This document shows positions 25,664 through 34,774 of a stretch of 64,000 nt of DNA, one piece after another. Within the stretch, counting starts at the first letter, position 1; each line of letters begins with the position of its first letter. Source of the DNA: Halobacteriales archaeon QH_7_66_36 (GTDB lineage Archaea; Halobacteriota; Halobacteria; Halobacteriales; Haloarculaceae); contig PXQV01000001.1 in the NCBI GenBank assembly GCA_003021175.1, forward strand, positions 125,869-189,868, in the 5' to 3' direction. A program made the translations under genes and the position numbers. Below the pieces are notes generated by a model. That model ran no database searches and was not told the DNA's origin. It saw nothing but the letters and a program-made list of their open reading frames with translations.

Positions 25664-26445
25664 ACCTCGGGACTCTCCTCGATCGGAGGTACGCCTTTCG
25701 CCTGAATCGTCTCGCCCACGACGTACGAGGAGGCGTCGCTCGCGAGGAACTGGACGAGGTCGGCGATCTCCTCGGAGTGGCCGATGCGGCGCTCGACGGC
25801 GGTGCGGTCGATGTCCTCGGCGGAGACGCCCATCTGTGATTCGACGCCGGGCGTGGCGACGAAGCCGGGGGCGATGCAGTTCACGCGGACGTCGTGGGGG
25901 GCGTACTCGTAGGCGAGCGTCGTCGTGAAGTTGACGACAGCGGCCTTTGCCGCGCCGTAGTGACTCATCCGCGGCGACCCCTTCGTCCCGGCGACGGACG
26001 CGAAGTTGACGATGCGCCCGCCGCCCTCTTGTGCCTGCATCCGCTCGCCTGCGGCCTGCGCGCAGTGGTACGTGCCGTGGAGGTTGATGTCGACGATGGT
26101 CTTCCAGCCGTTCTCGGAGATGTCGTCGAAGTCGGCCATGAACGACGCGCCGGCGTTGTTGACGAGCGTGTCGATGCGGCCGAACGCCTTGACGGTGGCG
26201 TCCATCAGCGCCTCGACGGCGTCCCGGTCGCGCACGTCACACTCGACGGCGATGGCCTCGCCGGGCGCGTCCGACGCGTTGATGGCCGCGGCCACGTCGT
26301 CGACCTTCTCCTGTGACCGCGAGGAGACGACGACGTTCGCGCCGTCGGCCGCGAGCACCTCGGCGGTGACCTTCCCGATACCCTGACTCGACCCCGTGAT
26401 GACGACCGTGTCGCCGTCGACGCTGAATCGTGAGTTGCGTGCCAT
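25660..26445 (-). CDS. Short-chain dehydrogenase/reductase
   Basis: Classical SDR of 261 residues: cofactor motif T17GSSQGIG24, NNAG at 97-100, and catalytic Ser150, Tyr163 and Lys167 (NFAS, SHYGAAKAAV). The loop after beta2 (VVSSRSQEKVDD) carries basic residues that usually select NADP(H). The substrate cannot be read from sequence; 3-oxoacyl or sugar alcohols are common for this branch. ATG 26445 is placed just before the Rossmann strand; an in-frame extension to 26499 crosses the promoter. It is translationally coupled to the LLM-family oxidoreductase downstream. Confidence 0.92.
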   Translation of the reverse strand: MARNSRFSVDGDTVVITGSSQGIGKVTAEVLAADGANVVVSSRSQEKVDDVAAAINASDAPGEAIAVECDVRDRDAVEALMDATVKAFGRIDTLVNNAGASFMADFDDISENGWKTIVDINLHGTYHCAQAAGERMQAQEGGGRIVNFASVAGTKGSPRMSHYGAAKAAVVNFTTTLAYEYAPHDVRVNCIAPGFVATPGVESQMGVSAEDIDRTAVERRIGHSEEIADLVQFLASDASSYVVGETIQAKGVPPIEESPEV

Positions 26446-26594
26446 GTTTACAGTGGTAAGTACGTCTCCCGACAGAGAAGCGAGCGTAAATAAACTCACC
26501 GGGGAGCGCGGGCGTTGTTTCCGAAACGAGTATCAAGATGAACGTGTCGCTACGGGAGAAGTAACGCTTATTCGGCCGCGTTGCCCGTCGTCAG

Positions 26595-27569
26595 GTGATG
26601 AGCCGAGACCGCGGTCCGCCGGTCCACCGGATCGAGTTCGAGATGGAGTGGCCGCCGGGTCACGTCGCCTGTTATCTCCTCGCCGCCGACGAGCCGGTGC
26701 TGTTCGACGCCGGCGCGCCCGACGGTCTCACGGACGGCCCGCGAGAGTCGGAGACGCTGCGCGAGGGCGTCGCCGCGGCGGGCTACGCGCTGAGCGACAT
26801 CGAGCATCTCGTCGTCACGCATCCACACCTCGACCACGTGGGACAGGTGCCGACCGTCGTCGACGCAGCCGACCCGACCGTGTACGCCCCCGTCGGAGTC
26901 CGCGAGCGGTTCGCACAGGACGCCGACGCACTGGCCGAACGGGTCCGCGCGAACGCCCGCGCCGGCGGCCTGCGCGGCGACCGACTGACCAGCGCCGTCG
27001 AGGACGCCGTCGAGTCGCTGGAGCGGGACCGCACCCTTCTCGCGCCCGACCGCGTCGACGAGTGGGTCAAACCCGGGCCAGTCTCGTTCGGTTCCGTCAC
27101 CGCCGAGGCGGTCCACACACCCGGCCATCAGGCGGACCATCTCGCGTACTTCGTCGACGGCGACGACCGGCTCCTGCTCTCCGGGGATACCGTCATGGAG
27201 CCGTTTCGCGCCGTCGTGCTCCACGACGGGATGGACGACGGCCATCGCGAGGCGTTCGCCGCCTACTTCGACGGGCTGGACCGGCTCGCGACGCGGGACG
27301 CAGACCGCGCGTATCCGGGCCACGGCAGCGTCCACGAGCGGTTTTCCGAACTCGTCGAACGGGACCGCGAGAGCCTCGACCGGCGACTCGACACGGTGGC
27401 GTCGCTCGTCGCAGACGGTCACGAAACTGTCCCGGCAGTGGCCGGCGCACTCGCCGGTGACCGCCCGTCGCGGTATCTGTTCACCGAGGCGATGAGCGCG
27501 CTCGCACGGCTCCGCGAACGGGGGCGGCTCGACGCCGCGGTCGGGGACGGGGTGAGCCGACACCGATGA
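26595..27569 (+). CDS. MBL-fold metallo-hydrolase
   Basis: Metallo-beta-lactamase-fold hydrolase of 324 residues. The HxHxDH motif THPHLDHVG (His76, His78, Asp80, His81), HTPGHQADHLAYF and LLSGDT complete the dinuclear metal site. The C-terminal helices (about 235-320) match the cap of the LACTB2/hydrolase branch that acts on thioesters or RNA. ATG 26595 or the next Met (26598) may be the true start; a TATA-like TAACGCTTATT just upstream supports this region. Its stop overlaps the start of the HAD gene, so they form an operon. Confidence 0.88.
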   Translation: MMSRDRGPPVHRIEFEMEWPPGHVACYLLAADEPVLFDAGAPDGLTDGPRESETLREGVAAAGYALSDIEHLVVTHPHLDHVGQVPTVVDAADPTVYAPVGVRERFAQDADALAERVRANARAGGLRGDRLTSAVEDAVESLERDRTLLAPDRVDEWVKPGPVSFGSVTAEAVHTPGHQADHLAYFVDGDDRLLLSGDTVMEPFRAVVLHDGMDDGHREAFAAYFDGLDRLATRDADRAYPGHGSVHERFSELVERDRESLDRRLDTVASLVADGHETVPAVAGALAGDRPSRYLFTEAMSALARLRERGRLDAAVGDGVSRHR

Positions 27570-28246
27570 GCTACGACGCCGTCTTCTTCGATCTGGGCGG
27601 GGTGCTGGTCGAGCTAAGGAGCATCCGCGAGGGGTACGCGCTGTTCATCGACCGGCTCGCCGCCGAGCACGACCTCCCGAGCGACGCGCTCGACCGCTGG
27701 AAGTCGGCGCTCGGCGACTACTTCAGGGGCCGCGAGGGGACCGAGTACCGCACGGCCCGCGAGGGCTATCGCGTCGCGACGCGGGAGCTGTTCGACGGAT
27801 CACCCCCGCCGGAGTCGACGTGGCGCGAGACGTTCGAAGCTGCGAGCGAGGAGACCGCGCGCCCGGTCGACGGTGCGGTCGAGGCCATCCACGCCGTCGC
27901 GAGCGAGGACACACACGTCGGCGTCGTCAGCGACATCGACACCGACCGCGCCCACGGGCTGTTAGACCAGTTCGGCGTCGCCGGCTGCTTCGACGCGGTG
28001 ACGACGAGCGAGGCCGTCGGCTACACGAAGCCCGACCCGCGGATGTACGACACCGCGCTCGACACGTGGGGCGGTGACCCGGCCGACGCGGTGATGGTCG
28101 GCGACCGCTACGAGCACGACGTGGCCGGCGCGGTCGACGCCGGACTCGACGCCGTCGCCTTCGGCCCGGACGCCCGCGGCCCGAAGGCGACCTACGAGAT
28201 CAGCGACTTCCGGAAGCTTCCCGACATCGTCCGCGGAACGCGATAG
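27566..28246 (+). CDS. HAD-superfamily hydrolase, subfamily IA
   Basis: Probable small-molecule phosphatase of 226 residues. Motif I is FFDLGGVLVE with nucleophile Asp9; the second Asp of DxD is replaced by Gly, as in many members of this subfamily. Motif II is VGVVSDIDTDR, motif III Lys in YTKPDPRMYD, and motif IV MVGDRYEHDVAGAVDAG. The helical C1 cap lies at about 17-95. It is coupled (ATGA) to the MBL hydrolase, so the two may act successively on one compound. Substrate unknown. Confidence 0.9.
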   Translation: MSYDAVFFDLGGVLVELRSIREGYALFIDRLAAEHDLPSDALDRWKSALGDYFRGREGTEYRTAREGYRVATRELFDGSPPPESTWRETFEAASEETARPVDGAVEAIHAVASEDTHVGVVSDIDTDRAHGLLDQFGVAGCFDAVTTSEAVGYTKPDPRMYDTALDTWGGDPADAVMVGDRYEHDVAGAVDAGLDAVAFGPDARGPKATYEISDFRKLPDIVRGTR

Positions 28247-28326
28247 CCGGGGCGAACATCGCGTCGTGACGCGCCGGCGAACTCGATGCCACAAGAGTGA
28301 TACCGGCGCACTGCACGTCTCTCGAT

Positions 28327-28647
28327 ATGGCCATCGACATCAACCTCCAGCAACTCGGGCTCGAATTCGGGTCCGGGGCCGCAATCGGCGGTATCATCGG
28401 CTTCGCCGCGAAGAAGGTCGCGAAGCTCATCGCGGTTCTCGTCGGTCTCGAACTCGCGCTCTTCAAGTTCCTCGAATCGCGCGGCATCCTCACCGTCGAC
28501 TGGGAGCAGCTGACGGCCGGCTTCGTGCAGGCGAGTCAGGACGCCGCCGGCGGCGCGCCCCCCTCGTGGCTCCAGACGATTCTCTCGACGCTGTCCGTCT
28601 CTGCCGGCTTCATCGGCGGCTTCGTGCTCGGTTTCAGACGAGGATAG
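28327..28647 (+). CDS. FUN14-family membrane protein
   Basis: A small 106-residue membrane protein of the FUN14 family. It has a GSGAAIGGIIGFAAKKVAKLIAVLVGLELALFKFLE segment, which gives two helices split by a Lys-rich turn, and a third hydrophobic helix at the C-terminus (VSAGFIGGFVLGFRRG). Eukaryotic FUNDC1 is a mitochondrial mitophagy receptor; archaeal members are uncharacterised. ATG 28327 (MAIDINLQQLG) was preferred over an upstream Met that adds a nonhydrophobic leader. It is convergent with the DUF4350 gene. A degraded copy of its last codons is found at 31467-31529. Confidence 0.82.
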   Translation: MAIDINLQQLGLEFGSGAAIGGIIGFAAKKVAKLIAVLVGLELALFKFLESRGILTVDWEQLTAGFVQASQDAAGGAPPSWLQTILSTLSVSAGFIGGFVLGFRRG

Positions 28648-28657
28648 CGGGAGAGAG

Positions 28658-29626
28658 TTAGGCGCGCGGCGGCCGCTCCCCGCCGGTTCGCTCTCTGCCG
28701 TCCTCCGACGGCGCCGGCGCGTCGGACGGCCGTTTGTCCCCCGTGACGAGGAACGTCAACAGCGCGCTCGTGAACTCCTCGTTGGCTTCGTTCTGATACC
28801 CGTCGGTGGCGAACACGCTGGTCGAGCCGACCGCGACCACGTTACCCGACCGGACGGCGACCGCGTACTGGCCGGAGTCACGCGTCGTCGACAGTTCGGC
28901 ACCCTCGCCGGTGACCAGCAGTCGCGTGCCGTCGCGGACGGTCACCGCGCGGGCGTTCCGGAACGTCGTCCGCTCCACGTCGCTCGCGAAGCCGCCACCG
29001 GGCGTCGCGTAGACGCTCCGGTAGTTGCTGTCGTACGTGCCGGTGTTGTAGACGTAGCCGTCGTTGAAGCCGATGCCGGCCTGCGAGGCGAGCGCCGACA
29101 TGCCCGGCGCGCTCGACCCGCGGTCTCCCGGGAATCCGAAGAACGAGAACGACGGCGTCTGTGGGTCGTCGGCGAGCAGCAGCCGGCCGCCGGCGTCGGT
29201 AAACGCGTCGACGCCGTTCAGCTGCGCCTGCGTGAACGGCCGCTCCGGCGAGATGACGACGAACACGTCGGCCTGTCGGAGCGTCGCGTTGAACTCCGAC
29301 CCGCGGCGGGCGTCGCGGTCGGTGAACCGCACCTCGTGGCCGGCCGCCGAGAGCGCCGACACCATCGCCGAGAGTTTCCCCTCGCCGATGTCGTTGCCGT
29401 GGACGGTGTCGATGAGCACGACCTTCGACTCGTCGCCGCCGACCTCGATTTGCCCGGTCTCTTCCTCCGCGGTGACGACCCGCTCGTCGGGGCTGTGCGC
29501 CGACGCCTCGACCGACTGTTCCGGCGTCGACTGTTGGCCGACCCCGAGCAGCCCGGCACCGGCGGCGGAGCCGACGACCACCGCGGCGACGACGAGCGTG
29601 ACGGCGATGCTTCGGGCGGCGCTCAT
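28658..29626 (-). CDS. DUF4350-domain exported protein
   Basis: A 322-residue protein with an N-terminal signal/anchor helix (about 6-30) and an extracytoplasmic domain. Core motifs KVVLIDTVHGNDIGEGKLSAMVSAL, VFVVISPERPFTQAQ and GRLLLADD resemble DUF4350/GATase-like Rossmann domains (ABC-2 accessory or GldG type) that lack a catalytic Cys. The C-terminal 25 residues are charged and disordered. Its ATG overlaps the stop of the S49 protease, so the two are translationally coupled; an exported partner or substrate of that protease is a reasonable guess. Confidence 0.78.
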   Translation of the reverse strand: MSAARSIAVTLVVAAVVVGSAAGAGLLGVGQQSTPEQSVEASAHSPDERVVTAEEETGQIEVGGDESKVVLIDTVHGNDIGEGKLSAMVSALSAAGHEVRFTDRDARRGSEFNATLRQADVFVVISPERPFTQAQLNGVDAFTDAGGRLLLADDPQTPSFSFFGFPGDRGSSAPGMSALASQAGIGFNDGYVYNTGTYDSNYRSVYATPGGGFASDVERTTFRNARAVTVRDGTRLLVTGEGAELSTTRDSGQYAVAVRSGNVVAVGSTSVFATDGYQNEANEEFTSALLTFLVTGDKRPSDAPAPSEDGRERTGGERPPRA

Positions 29627-30510
29627 GAGTGCACCTCCTGTGCGGGAGCGACCGCACGCGCCGCCTCGGTTTCGTTCGTGGCCTCGGTGGCGTCGACTTC
29701 GCCGTACAACATTAGATAGCGGACACGGTCGACGCTTCCCTCTTCGGAACCGAACAGGAAGAGGCCGCGGCTCACCTCGGGACCGCGGTAGACCACGTCG
29801 TAGCTGTCGACGCCGGCCTCGCTCGCGGCACGGGCGATAGCGGCGTCGATGCCGCCGATTTCGTCGGCGAGACCGTTGTTCACGGCGCGTTTGCCGCTGT
29901 ACACCTTCGCCTGTCCGACCTCTTCACGCGAGAGCGACAGTTCGTCGCCGCGCTCGCTCATGACGCTGCCGAGGAACGCCTGTCGGAGCGTCTCGGTGCG
30001 GGCGAGCGCCTCCTCGGCGGTGCCGCCCGACGCCTTGTCGGGGCCGGTGGTGACGCCGCGCGGGAGCGTACTTCCGTCGGGGAGCGACGCCCGGACGCCG
30101 ACGCTTCCGACGATGGAGGCCGGCGTCACGTAGATGCTGTCGGCCGGAGCCGCGGCGTAGTAGCCGCCCGACGCCGCGACGCCGCCGACCGAGACGACGG
30201 TCGGTTTCGCCGCGGCGGTGCGCTTCACGGCGAGATACAGCGCCTCGCTCGCGCCGGCACCGCCACCGGGGCTGTCGATGCGGAGAACTACCGCGTCGAT
30301 GCTCTCGTTGTTGCGGACGGCGCGCAGTTCACGCACCACTGGCTGTGCAGTCGTGCCGGCGATTGGGTTGGTCAACTCGACCACCGCAACCGTTCCGGTG
30401 TCGTCGCTCGTGTCGGCGGTGTACCCGTACGCGACCGGGGCGACGGCGGCCCCGATGAGGACACCGGCGACGACAGCGACGACCAGCGGAGACTGATCGG
30501 TAGATGCCAT
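29623..30510 (-). CDS. S49-family signal peptide peptidase (SppA-like)
   Basis: Membrane-anchored serine protease of 295 residues, the single-domain type. An N-terminal transmembrane helix (about 8-30) is followed by the ClpP/crotonase-like fold. RIDSPGGGAGASEAL forms the oxyanion region, Ser114 in GGVAASGGYYAA is the nucleophile and Lys159 in GPDKASG is the expected general base, 45 residues later. AKVYSGKRAVNNGLADEIGG is the family C-terminal mark. It probably digests cleaved signal peptides or membrane proteins. It is coupled by ATGA to the DUF4350 gene, an arrangement that suggests joint action. Confidence 0.9.
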   Translation of the reverse strand: MASTDQSPLVVAVVAGVLIGAAVAPVAYGYTADTSDDTGTVAVVELTNPIAGTTAQPVVRELRAVRNNESIDAVVLRIDSPGGGAGASEALYLAVKRTAAAKPTVVSVGGVAASGGYYAAAPADSIYVTPASIVGSVGVRASLPDGSTLPRGVTTGPDKASGGTAEEALARTETLRQAFLGSVMSERGDELSLSREEVGQAKVYSGKRAVNNGLADEIGGIDAAIARAASEAGVDSYDVVYRGPEVSRGLFLFGSEEGSVDRVRYLMLYGEVDATEATNETEAARAVAPAQEVHS

Positions 30511-30628
30511 CGGTACGTTGATAGCGCGGTCACCGTACTGTAATTACCTCCCGTAACACACTTCGCTCTGTCACTCCGGCTGAGATTCCACCGGGATTTT
30601 TCACGCCGCGTAACAGTAGCAGACGAGT

Positions 30629-31447
30629 ATGTCCCTGCACGGACAAGCCCTCCCCGAAGTTGCCGAGTCAGACGGCCACGAGTTGCTCCGGTTCCTCGCC
30701 GGGTCGCCACACCGGACTGCGGTGCTCGAACGGCTCGCCCGCTCGCCGGCGACGCCGGCCGAAACCGTGACCGCAGTCGACTGCTCGCGCACCAGCGTCC
30801 ACCGGCATCTCACGGCGCTGACCGAGCACGGATGGGTCGAGAAGGCGAACGGTCGCTACCGGCTCACCGACACCGGTACGCGCGTCCAGCGCGTCCTCGC
30901 CGACTGCACGACGCGGCTGGCAAGCCTCGACCGGTTCGGCCCGCTGTTGCGACGACTGGACGGAACGGCACCACCCGACGCGGCGACGCTCGCAGACGCG
31001 ACGCTCACCGTCGCCGACGACGAACACCCGTACGCGCCCGTCGACCGGTACGTCGACCGGCTCACCGCGCTCGCGGACCGTGCGCCCACGGCCCTCAAGG
31101 CCGTGCTCGTCACGCGGTGTTCGGTGCTCCATCGGGCGCTCGAAGGCGTGTTCGACGCCGGCGCGACGGTCGATCTGGTCGTCGCCGAGCCAGTGGTCGA
31201 CGACGCGCTCGCGGCCCGGGCGAGCGAGACGCCGGCGCTGTCGCTCACGACGGTGCCGACCCGTCCCGACGCGGCGCTGGTCGTGAGCGACGAGTGGGCG
31301 CTGCTCGGCGCACACGACGGCCAAGGGCGGCTCGTCGCGACCGCCGACGGCGAGGCAGACCGATTCGTCTCGTGGTGTCACCGGCAGTATCAGACGCTCG
31401 GCCGGAGCGCCGACGCGACCGGCGTGACCGCGGCCGGCGACGACTGA
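30629..31447 (+). CDS. Haloarchaeal winged-helix transcription regulator
   Basis: A 272-residue regulator. Residues about 15-80 form an ArsR/GntR-like winged helix (HRTAVLERLARS, TVDCSRTSVHRHLTALTEHGWVEKANGRYRLTDTG). The C-terminal domain (about 125-255) has the layout of the methanogen/haloarchaeal regulator family with a YVDRLTALADRAPTALKAVLVTRC helix and a phospholipase-D-like or ligand pocket fold, comparable to TrmB relatives. Target genes are unknown; it is divergent from the S49 protease with 118 bp between, so this region may be controlled by it. A TATA-like box is not obvious close to the ATG. Confidence 0.8.
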   Translation: MSLHGQALPEVAESDGHELLRFLAGSPHRTAVLERLARSPATPAETVTAVDCSRTSVHRHLTALTEHGWVEKANGRYRLTDTGTRVQRVLADCTTRLASLDRFGPLLRRLDGTAPPDAATLADATLTVADDEHPYAPVDRYVDRLTALADRAPTALKAVLVTRCSVLHRALEGVFDAGATVDLVVAEPVVDDALAARASETPALSLTTVPTRPDAALVVSDEWALLGAHDGQGRLVATADGEADRFVSWCHRQYQTLGRSADATGVTAAGDD

Positions 31448-31466
31448 GCTATCGCGTGTCGACCTC

Positions 31467-31529
31467 GTCCGTGCCCTCTCGACGCTCTCGGTGTCGGCGA
31501 GCTTCACCGACGGCTTCAGGCGCGGGTAG
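31467..31529 (+). pseudogene. Remnant of a FUN14 gene 3' end
   Basis: Twenty codons and a TAG read RALSTLSVSASFTDGFRRG, close to the last residues of the FUN14 protein at 28327-28647 (ILSTLSVSAGFIGGFVLGFRRG), with a four-codon gap. The match extends past the stop (TAGCGG in both). No start or upstream FUN14 sequence remains, so this is a decayed duplicate lying between the regulator and a membrane protein gene. Confidence 0.55.
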
Positions 31530-31533
31530 CGGC

Positions 31534-31965
31534 TCAGGCCCCTCCAGACGATTCTGCCCCGTACGCGGGCCACCGTCGCGACAGGTAGCCGCTCAGTAGT
31601 GCCGCAAACACACACGCCGGCAGCGTAACCGAGAGCACGCCGGCGACGGTGTTCTCGAACTGTAGTCCGATACCGACTGCTGCCCCGCCGAACAGTGCGA
31701 CCGAGGCGAGCCGCCCCCGGCGGGACAGCCGACGGTCGGCCGCGGGGTACGCTGCACTGACCGCCACGCTGACCAGCAGCGCCCCGACGACCGAGCTATC
31801 GAGCAGCCACGCGGTCGTTGTCGCACCGGCGAGCGCGGTCATCGCCGCGCCGGCGGGGGCTGGAACCGGGCGGGCCTCCCCGACGGCGACGAGCGAGAGC
31901 AGCATCACGAAGAGCACCGCGGGCATCACCACTAACGGAAGGAGGGACAGTCCTGGAGTATTCAT
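31534..31965 (-). CDS. Small haloarchaeal four-helix membrane protein
   Basis: Not recognised. The 143 residues hold four hydrophobic segments (about 6-25, 33-60, 65-85, 92-120) joined by short loops, one with DRRLSRRGR. Its size and pattern suit a DUF-type integral membrane protein or small transporter subunit. The ATG at 31965 was selected because the longer frame adds a charged leader (MYGEHDGSRDRR) that would disrupt the first helix. The next upstream gene on this strand is SBDS (32048-32773), 82 bp away. Confidence 0.6.
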   Translation of the reverse strand: MNTPGLSLLPLVVMPAVLFVMLLSLVAVGEARPVPAPAGAAMTALAGATTTAWLLDSSVVGALLVSVAVSAAYPAADRRLSRRGRLASVALFGGAAVGIGLQFENTVAGVLSVTLPACVFAALLSGYLSRRWPAYGAESSGGA

Positions 31966-32047
31966 TCTTCGGTCCCGCGAACCATCGTGTTCGCCGTACA
32001 TTCGACTCCGAGCTGCCTGTATTTAAATCTGGTCGCCCGGAGCGTGC

Positions 32048-32773
32048 TTACCGCGTATCCAGTTCGTCCTTCTCCTTGATGACCTGCGTCTCGGCCTCGC
32101 CGGAGGACACCTCGTTGGCGAGGTCGTAGAAGTCGTCCTGCATCCCGGCCGGGAACGTCACCACGCCGACCCACGAGCCGTCGGACTGCCACTCCTCGCG
32201 TTCCAACTCGCCGAACTCCCGCACCTTCGCCTGTCCGGAGCCGGCGTAGTCGGCCGGCAGTTGGACAGCGACCGTCATCTCCTCGAACCGGATGGGAAGG
32301 ACGGGCCGGAGCTCGTCGAGCGCCTCGTCGACCTGTGGTTCGACCGGTTCCATCGGATCGATGGTGAAGCCGGCCTCCTCCAGCGCACGCTCGATTCGCT
32401 CCGGCGGGTGGGGTGTGTCGTTCTGCTGTGGGTTGATGGCGTTGCGCGCGATGATGTTGATCAGCCGCTTGCGCTTGCGCTCCTGCATCTCGCGGCGCTG
32501 GTCGGCGGTGATCTGTATCTCGCCGCGCTCGATCACCGCCGGAATGATCTCCAGCGGCTCGGTGGTGTCGAACACCTCTTCCAGCGCGTTCTCGGGTGGC
32601 CGGTCACCCGACGCGGCGTCCTCGAACACGTCCTCTGCGGCGATCACGTCTTCGAGGTCGTCCTCGAACTCGCCGCGAGAGATGGCGAGTGCGGCGTCCG
32701 GGTCCACGAGCACCTCGAACCGCTCGCCGTGCGACTCCAGTCGAGCGGTCACGGCCTCGTCCAGTGAGATCAT
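32048..32773 (-). CDS. Ribosome assembly factor SBDS
   Basis: Archaeal orthologue of the Shwachman-Bodian-Diamond protein, which helps release the anti-association factor aIF6 from the 50S subunit. The 241 residues hold the three domains: N-terminal FYSH-like ([28 protein letters not shown]), a central helical domain with [29 protein letters not shown], and a C-terminal ferredoxin-like domain ending at the acidic tail. This is normal length. In many archaea SBDS lies in a proteasome/exosome superoperon; here psmA is about 1.3 kb away with an APH-type gene between. Confidence 0.95.
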   Translation of the reverse strand: MISLDEAVTARLESHGERFEVLVDPDAALAISRGEFEDDLEDVIAAEDVFEDAASGDRPPENALEEVFDTTEPLEIIPAVIERGEIQITADQRREMQERKRKRLINIIARNAINPQQNDTPHPPERIERALEEAGFTIDPMEPVEPQVDEALDELRPVLPIRFEEMTVAVQLPADYAGSGQAKVREFGELEREEWQSDGSWVGVVTFPAGMQDDFYDLANEVSSGEAETQVIKEKDELDTR

Positions 32774-32907
32774 ACCCTCCGCTACGAGGGTCGGTGACTA
32801 AAAGTTGCTCTCGATGATCGAGCACCGATGGACGAAGCACGGCAACACTGACCCAGCGGGTCGGCCGGGTCGTGCAGATTTTTGTCTGGCGGTGCAATCA
32901 TTCGGAT

Positions 32908-33993
32908 ATGTCCGAGACCGCCCCGGACGTGACCCCCGCCATCGTGTCGTATCTCGAAGACACGCTGGAGGACAGGGTGACCGAGACGGAACGGCTCGCG
33001 GACGGTCTCAACCTAATCGTCAAGATCTCGACCGCGTCGACTGCCGACGCGTACGTGGTGCGTCGGCCGAACAAACTCCGAGACACTGACCTGTTCATCT
33101 CACCCGAACGCGAATACGGCGTGATAGAGGCGCTCGAAACGACGCCGATTACAGCGCCCGATCCGGTGTCGTTCTGCGCGGACGAGTCGATTGCCGACGC
33201 GCCGTTTCTCGTCACGACGTTTCTCGACGGCGAAGTGGTGGCGTCGGGAACTCTGCTGCCCGAGCGGTTCCAGACGCCTGCGGCCCGCAGACGCATCGGT
33301 GCGGAGCTGATAGACACGCTCGCCGAGATACACAGGGTCGACACCGACCTGTTCGACGAACTCTGTGAGCGACTGTCACCGCGCGAGCAGATTACGCGTG
33401 CGACTGCCCGACTCGACGCAGTGGTGGACGCGACAGACTGCGAGCGGCCGCGGCTTCGCGCCGTCGCGGAGTGGCTCCGCGAGAACGTCCCGACGACCAC
33501 AGAGTTGACGCTCGTCCACGGTGACTTCAGGCCAGGAAACGTGCTCTTCACCGACACGGAACAGCCGGCGGTGTCGGGCGTGCTCGACTGGGAGACGGCG
33601 ATGCTTGGCGACCCGTTGACCGAACTCGGCTATCTCCTGTTACGCTGGCGCGATGCCGACGACCCGCGACTCTCGCTCGACGGTATCGAGACGCGATACC
33701 CCGACACCGAGGCGATGGAGCGGGTGCGAATGTTGAACGAACGGGGCCTCACGCCCTTTGCGACGAAGGCCGGCAGTCCGAGCCGTCAGGAACTGATCGC
33801 TCGCTACGAGGCAGCGACCGGGCGATCCGTCGAAAATGAGCGTTTCTACCGGGTCCACGCGGCGTTCATGCTCGCAACCGTCTGGGCCGACCTCCACCGT
33901 GAGGCGCTCGAAGCGACCGGCGAGTCGGAGCAAGGCCCCTACGTCGATTACATGACGCTGGTCGCAGAACAGATCGTCGCCGACGCGTCGTGA
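32908..33993 (+). CDS. Phosphotransferase family protein (APH/ACAD10-like kinase fold)
   Basis: A 361-residue aminoglycoside-phosphotransferase-fold protein. Features are the Lys-containing N-lobe (NLIVKISTASTADAYVVRRP), the Brenner catalytic loop LVHGDFRPGNVLF with Asp, and the metal-binding GVLDWETAMLGDPLTELGYLLLRW. These resemble the APH domain of ACAD10/11, kinases for 4-hydroxyacyl-CoA degradation, more than antibiotic kinases. ATG 32908 (MSETAPD) starts at the family N-terminus. A second, clearly related gene is at 54786-55865. A TATA-like box (GATTTTTGTC) about 25-30 bp upstream supports this start. Confidence 0.88.
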   Translation: MSETAPDVTPAIVSYLEDTLEDRVTETERLADGLNLIVKISTASTADAYVVRRPNKLRDTDLFISPEREYGVIEALETTPITAPDPVSFCADESIADAPFLVTTFLDGEVVASGTLLPERFQTPAARRRIGAELIDTLAEIHRVDTDLFDELCERLSPREQITRATARLDAVVDATDCERPRLRAVAEWLRENVPTTTELTLVHGDFRPGNVLFTDTEQPAVSGVLDWETAMLGDPLTELGYLLLRWRDADDPRLSLDGIETRYPDTEAMERVRMLNERGLTPFATKAGSPSRQELIARYEAATGRSVENERFYRVHAAFMLATVWADLHREALEATGESEQGPYVDYMTLVAEQIVADAS

Positions 33994-34024
33994 CGGCGAC
34001 CGTGTCGAAAACCGAGCGGGCGCG

Positions 34025-34771
34025 TTACTCCTCGTCGTCTTCGGCGAGGATGTCGTGTTCCGCGAGGTGGCCGGCGATCTCCTCGTCGGAGAGGCCGGTG
34101 TACGACTCCGTCTCCACGTCGACGGTCGCGACGCCGACGCCTTCGGGGTCGAGTTCGCCGTCGTTGACGGACGCGAGCGCCGACAGCGCGAGTTCGACGC
34201 CCTCGTCGAGCGTCGCCTCGGGATCGTAGTTGGCTTCGAGATAGTCGTCGATCTCGCCGCGGTCGGCACCGACGGCGAGTGCCTGCCACTCGTAGGGTGT
34301 GCCCGAGGGGTCCGTCTCGAACAGCCGTGGCTCGCCGTCCTCGATGCCGCCGACGATGAGCGCGACGCCGAAGGGGCGTGCGCCGCCGACCTGCGTGTAC
34401 TGCTGGATGTGGTCGGTGATCTCCTTGGTCAGCGCCTCGACGCCGACCGGTTCGCCGTAGCGGAGGCGGTTCACCTGCGCCTGTCGACGGGCGAAGTCGA
34501 TGAGCTGGCGAGCGTCGGCGACGTGGCCGGCGCTCGCGATGCCGGCGTGGTCGTCGGCCTTGTGGAGTTTTTCGACCGACGAGGCCTCCATCAGCGGGGA
34601 GCGCGACCGCTTGTCCACGACGAGGACGACGCCGTCTGCCGTTCGTACACCGATACTCGCGGAGCCGCGCTTGACGGCCTCTCGCGCGTACTCGACCTGA
34701 TAGAGACGCCCGTCCGGAGAGAAGATAGTGATCCCCCGGTCGTACGCCTGCTGTTGGGATTGTCCCTGCAT
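34025..34771 (-). CDS. psmA: 20S proteasome alpha subunit
   Basis: Forms the outer heptameric rings of the archaeal 20S proteasome and the gate on which PAN/Cdc48 ATPases dock. The 248 residues are of normal length. They begin MQGQSQQQAYDRGITIFSPDGRLYQVEYAREAVKRGSASIGV, the alpha-subunit N-terminal signature including the YDR gating element. A highly acidic C-terminal tail (EDDEE) is typical of haloarchaea. It lies only 3 bp downstream of the Pop5 gene on the same strand. A TATA-like AATATATAC inside the Pop5 gene (about 34908-34920) might add an internal promoter. Confidence 0.98.
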   Translation of the reverse strand: MQGQSQQQAYDRGITIFSPDGRLYQVEYAREAVKRGSASIGVRTADGVVLVVDKRSRSPLMEASSVEKLHKADDHAGIASAGHVADARQLIDFARRQAQVNRLRYGEPVGVEALTKEITDHIQQYTQVGGARPFGVALIVGGIEDGEPRLFETDPSGTPYEWQALAVGADRGEIDDYLEANYDPEATLDEGVELALSALASVNDGELDPEGVGVATVDVETESYTGLSDEEIAGHLAEHDILAEDDEE

Positions 34772-34774
34772 AGT

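Noticed and set aside
32908-33993. Aminoglycoside resistance gene
   Set aside because: The fold is shared, but the motifs resemble ACAD10/11-type metabolic kinases and the context is housekeeping.
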